This document shows positions 61,503-64,000 of a stretch of DNA of 64,000 nt, one piece after another (positions within the stretch are counted from its first letter, which is position 1; every line of letters starts with the position of its first letter). Below the pieces are notes generated by a model. It saw only the letters and a program-made list of their open reading frames with translations. It had not been told where the DNA came from and ran no database searches. The translations under genes were made by a program, and so were the position numbers. The DNA comes from Terrimonas_A sp036262095 (lineage in GTDB: Bacteria; Bacteroidota; Bacteroidia; Chitinophagales; Chitinophagaceae). Location: contig DATAJQ010000238.1 in NCBI GenBank assembly GCA_036262095.1, forward strand, positions 1-64,000, given 5' to 3'.

Positions 61503-61653
61503 CTGTGTTTCGCTTTTATTTTAAAAATCACCACCTGTTACACAAAACAAGGGGCTATGGCTTGCAAGTTAAATTCCTTACCGGGCAAATATAAGGATTC
61601 AGGTCACTTTATGAAACCCTTAACGCAAACGAAAATCTCAAATTTGAAGATAA

Positions 61654-61684
61654 AAAAAGGAGTAAGGGTCACTTACTCCTTTTT
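61654..61684 (-). terminator. Intrinsic terminator of rpoC
   Basis: A 13-bp perfect stem (61654-61666 / 61672-61684) around a 5-nt loop, rich in A/T at its base and followed by TTTTTT on the minus strand. It begins 20 bp after the rpoC stop. Confidence 0.92.
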
Positions 61685-61703
61685 ATCATTTGATAAATCG
61701 CTC

Positions 61704-64000
61704 TTATTCTTCTTCGTCGAAGGTCATCGCCTCACGGGTCGTTTGCAGCAGTTCATACTCTTCTTTGCTGCCCACGATCATATTCTCAAACTCACGCAAA
61801 CCTGTACCTGCAGGGATCGGGTGACCAGTGATCACATTCTCTTTCAGGCCGAGCATATCATCCGTTTTACCGTGAATAGCGGCAGAAGACAATACTTTCG
61901 TTGTTTCCTGGAAGGAAGCTGCAGATATCCAGCTTTGTACACCCAGCGAAGCCTTGGTGATACCGAGAAGCGTAGGCGCTGATGTAGCGGGTTTCGCATC
62001 GCGGTATTCAACCAGTTTCTTATCTGAGCGGCGCAGGATAGAGTTCTCTTCGCGCACATCACGCAGGCTTACGATCTGTCCTGCACGCAGCTTGGTAGAT
62101 TCTCCGGCCTCTGTAACCACTTTCTTATCGAATACATAATCATTCTCTTCAACGAATTCAAATTTATCTACTGAATCGTCTTCGAGGAACTTAGTATCGC
62201 CCGGATCAACAATGTTCACTTTGCGCATCATCTGGCGTACAATCACTTCAATGTGCTTGTCATTGATCTTCACACCTTGCAAACGATACACTTCCTGGAT
62301 CTCATTCACTACATACTGTTGTACGGCGAACGGCCCCTGGATGGAAAGAATATCCTGCGGAGAGATCTGGCCATCAGACAATGGAGAGCCTGCTTTCACG
62401 AAATCACCATCCTGAGCCAGGATCTGACGTGTCAGCGGCACCAGGTATTTCTTGGTCACACCATCTTTCGCTTCAATCACGATCTCACGGTTACCACGCT
62501 TGATAGCACCCATTGATACCACTCCGTCAATCTCAGAAACCACAGCAGGATTGCTTGGGTTTCTTGCCTCGAACAACTCTGTTACACGGGGCAGACCACC
62601 GGTGATATCACGCAGTTTACCAAGCACACGTGGGATCTTCACTAACACCTGTCCGGCTTTCACATCATCTCCTTCATCAAGCATGATATGGCTACCTGTA
62701 GGCAGGTTGTATGATTTGAGCTCTTTTCCTTCTACCACGATAGAAGGGATCTTTGTTTTATCACGGGTTTCAATAACCACTTTCTCACGGTGACCGGTTT
62801 GCTCATCCGCTTCTTCACGGTAGGTAACACCCTCGATCACGTTTTCAAATTTCAGCACACCATTGATCTCCGCAACGATTACGTTGTTGAACGGATCCCA
62901 TGTACAGATCACATCTCCCTTGCTCACCTTCTGGCCATCTTTCACCATCAATGTAGAACCATAAGGAATGTTATTCGTGATCAGCAGACGGTCATTCTTC
63001 GTATCGATGATACGAACCTCACCAGTACGGCCGATTACGATCTGTACCTTATCACCTTCGTTATTTTCTGTTGTAACAGTACGCAGACCATCGAATTGGA
63101 TAGTACCGTCAAACTTAGCTGTCAATGTAGAATCAACAGAAGCAGAACCAGCCACACCACCCACGTGGAAGGTACGAAGTGTAAGCTGTGTACCAGGCTC
63201 ACCGATCGACTGTGCAGCGATGATGCCTACTGCATCACCTCTTTGTGCCAGTATACCGGAAGCCAGGTTCTTACCATAACACTTCACGCAGCATCCGCGT
63301 TTGCTTTCGCAGGTCAGCACGGAACGGATCTCTACAGTTTCAATACCTGCTTCTTCAATCCTCTTGGCAAGGGTTTCAGATATTTCCTCACCTGCAGCGA
63401 TGATCAGCTCTTCTGTTGTAGGATTATAGATATCATGCAAAGAAGTACGTCCCATGATACGGTCTGACAATGGCTCGATAATGTCCTCATTATCTTTCAA
63501 TGCAGATGTCGCAATACCACGCAGCGTGCCGCAATCTTCTTCAGTGATCACCACGTCCTGTGCTACGTCAACCAGACGGCGGGTAAGGTAACCGGCATCC
63601 GCTGTTTTAAGAGCGGTATCCGCAAGACCTTTACGCGCACCGTGCGTAGAAATGAAGTAGTCCAATACGTTCAGACCTCCTTTGAAGTTGGAGAGGATCG
63701 GGTTCTCAATGATCTCAGATCCTGTAGAACCTGATTTTCTTGGTTTCGCCATCAGACCTCTGATACCAGCCAACTGTTTGATCTGTTGTTTAGAACCACG
63801 GGCACCGGAATCAAGCATCATGTATACGGAGTTGAAACCTTGCTTATCGCTGCTCAACTCGCGGATCAATGTTTCTGTGATGCGGGTATCCACACGGCTC
63901 CAGATGTCAACGATCTGGTTGTAACGCTCGTTGTTGGTGATCAGACCCATGTTATAGTTGTCCCATACTTCTTCCACTTCATTCTTCGCATTCTCCAGCA
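61704..64000 (-). CDS. rpoC: RNA polymerase beta' subunit, C-terminal part (cut at window edge)
   Basis: This is the 3' half of rpoC; the 5' part lies beyond base 64000. Visible are the GARGSKQQIKQLAGIRGLMA switch/bridge region (near the truncated start), the zinc site CESKRGCCVKCYGKNL, AAQSIGEPGTQLTLRTFH, the long RPBeta5-type insert and the C-terminal LGITKASLGVQSWISAASFQE and ENVITGHPIPAGTGL. The last residues are TFDEEE. The terminator at 61654 closes the transcript. The frame is open to the edge. Confidence 0.97.
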   Translation of the reverse strand, partial: LENAKNEVEEVWDNYNMGLITNNERYNQIVDIWSRVDTRITETLIRELSSDKQGFNSVYMMLDSGARGSKQQIKQLAGIRGLMAKPRKSGSTGSEIIENPILSNFKGGLNVLDYFISTHGARKGLADTALKTADAGYLTRRLVDVAQDVVITEEDCGTLRGIATSALKDNEDIIEPLSDRIMGRTSLHDIYNPTTEELIIAAGEEISETLAKRIEEAGIETVEIRSVLTCESKRGCCVKCYGKNLASGILAQRGDAVGIIAAQSIGEPGTQLTLRTFHVGGVAGSASVDSTLTAKFDGTIQFDGLRTVTTENNEGDKVQIVIGRTGEVRIIDTKNDRLLITNNIPYGSTLMVKDGQKVSKGDVICTWDPFNNVIVAEINGVLKFENVIEGVTYREEADEQTGHREKVVIETRDKTKIPSIVVEGKELKSYNLPTGSHIMLDEGDDVKAGQVLVKIPRVLGKLRDITGGLPRVTELFEARNPSNPAVVSEIDGVVSMGAIKRGNREIVIEAKDGVTKKYLVPLTRQILAQDGDFVKAGSPLSDGQISPQDILSIQGPFAVQQYVVNEIQEVYRLQGVKINDKHIEVIVRQMMRKVNIVDPGDTKFLEDDSVDKFEFVEENDYVFDKKVVTEAGESTKLRAGQIVSLRDVREENSILRRSDKKLVEYRDAKPATSAPTLLGITKASLGVQSWISAASFQETTKVLSSAAIHGKTDDMLGLKENVITGHPIPAGTGLREFENMIVGSKEEYELLQTTREAMTFDEEE

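Noticed and set aside
1..64000. CRISPR arrays, cas genes or other known defence islands
   Set aside because: No regularly spaced repeats and no Cas, restriction or toxin-antitoxin genes were recognised.

Overview
The window is 64 kb of chromosome from a Bacteroidota bacterium, most likely of the Chitinophagaceae or a close relative. The evidence is a type IX secretion (T9SS) C-terminal sorting domain, a GLPGLI-like secreted protein, -7 promoter boxes of the form TAnnTTTG, almost no Shine-Dalgarno sequences, many secreted proteins of unknown function, and the style of the carbohydrate enzymes. Genes lie on both strands in short operons. No rRNA, CRISPR array or intact prophage is visible. The right edge cuts rpoC.

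1-11.5 kb: a DnaQ/GIY-YIG fusion nuclease; a 549-bp cassette in which a small GIY-YIG gene sits between 74-bp inverted repeats; a thioesterase; an FKBP isomerase; cmk; clpC; a STAS protein; ribonuclease Z; a secreted esterase; dapA; accA. 11.8-22.2 kb (accessory): a T9SS cargo protein, tRNA-Asp, an integrase remnant, then a NarL-type two-component system divergent from three secreted proteins of unknown function. A 13-bp direct repeat lies in the shared promoter, and a broken regulator closes the block.

22.2-33.8 kb: a six-hairpin glycosidase, nitronate monooxygenase, an ECF sigma / membrane-protein / secreted-protein operon, rhodanese plus methyltransferase, an OmpR-type two-component system, a TlpA-DUF3738 fusion and an alpha/beta hydrolase. 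33.8-38.7 kb: acetate kinase and phosphoketolase in one operon (a phosphoketolase route from sugar phosphates to acetate and ATP), with an MHS-type transporter. 38.9-46.6 kb: VOC protein, holin-like membrane protein, GluQ-RS, MgtC, BON and phospholipase D proteins, a YdjM-like membrane protein, and a cluster of small RNA-binding proteins (cold-shock, RRM, two unknowns).

46.6-64 kb: GH31 alpha-glycosidase, L,D-transpeptidase, Gfo/Idh oxidoreductase plus sugar transferase (surface polysaccharide), M1 peptidase plus FemAB/GNAT-like acyltransferase, an operon of amino-acid permease / isoaspartyl peptidase / secreted protein / ispD, an OmpH-like protein and the 3' part of rpoC.

Best leads outside ordinary annotation: the GIY-YIG inverted-repeat cassette (1491-2039); a dispersed 28-bp palindrome whose two copies carry a compensatory base pair (8254-8313, 49579-49641); the two-component / secreted-protein locus with its direct repeats (14481-21876); two -7 boxes placed so close to start codons that leaderless mRNAs are implied; and a multi-stem structured element at 25723-25784.
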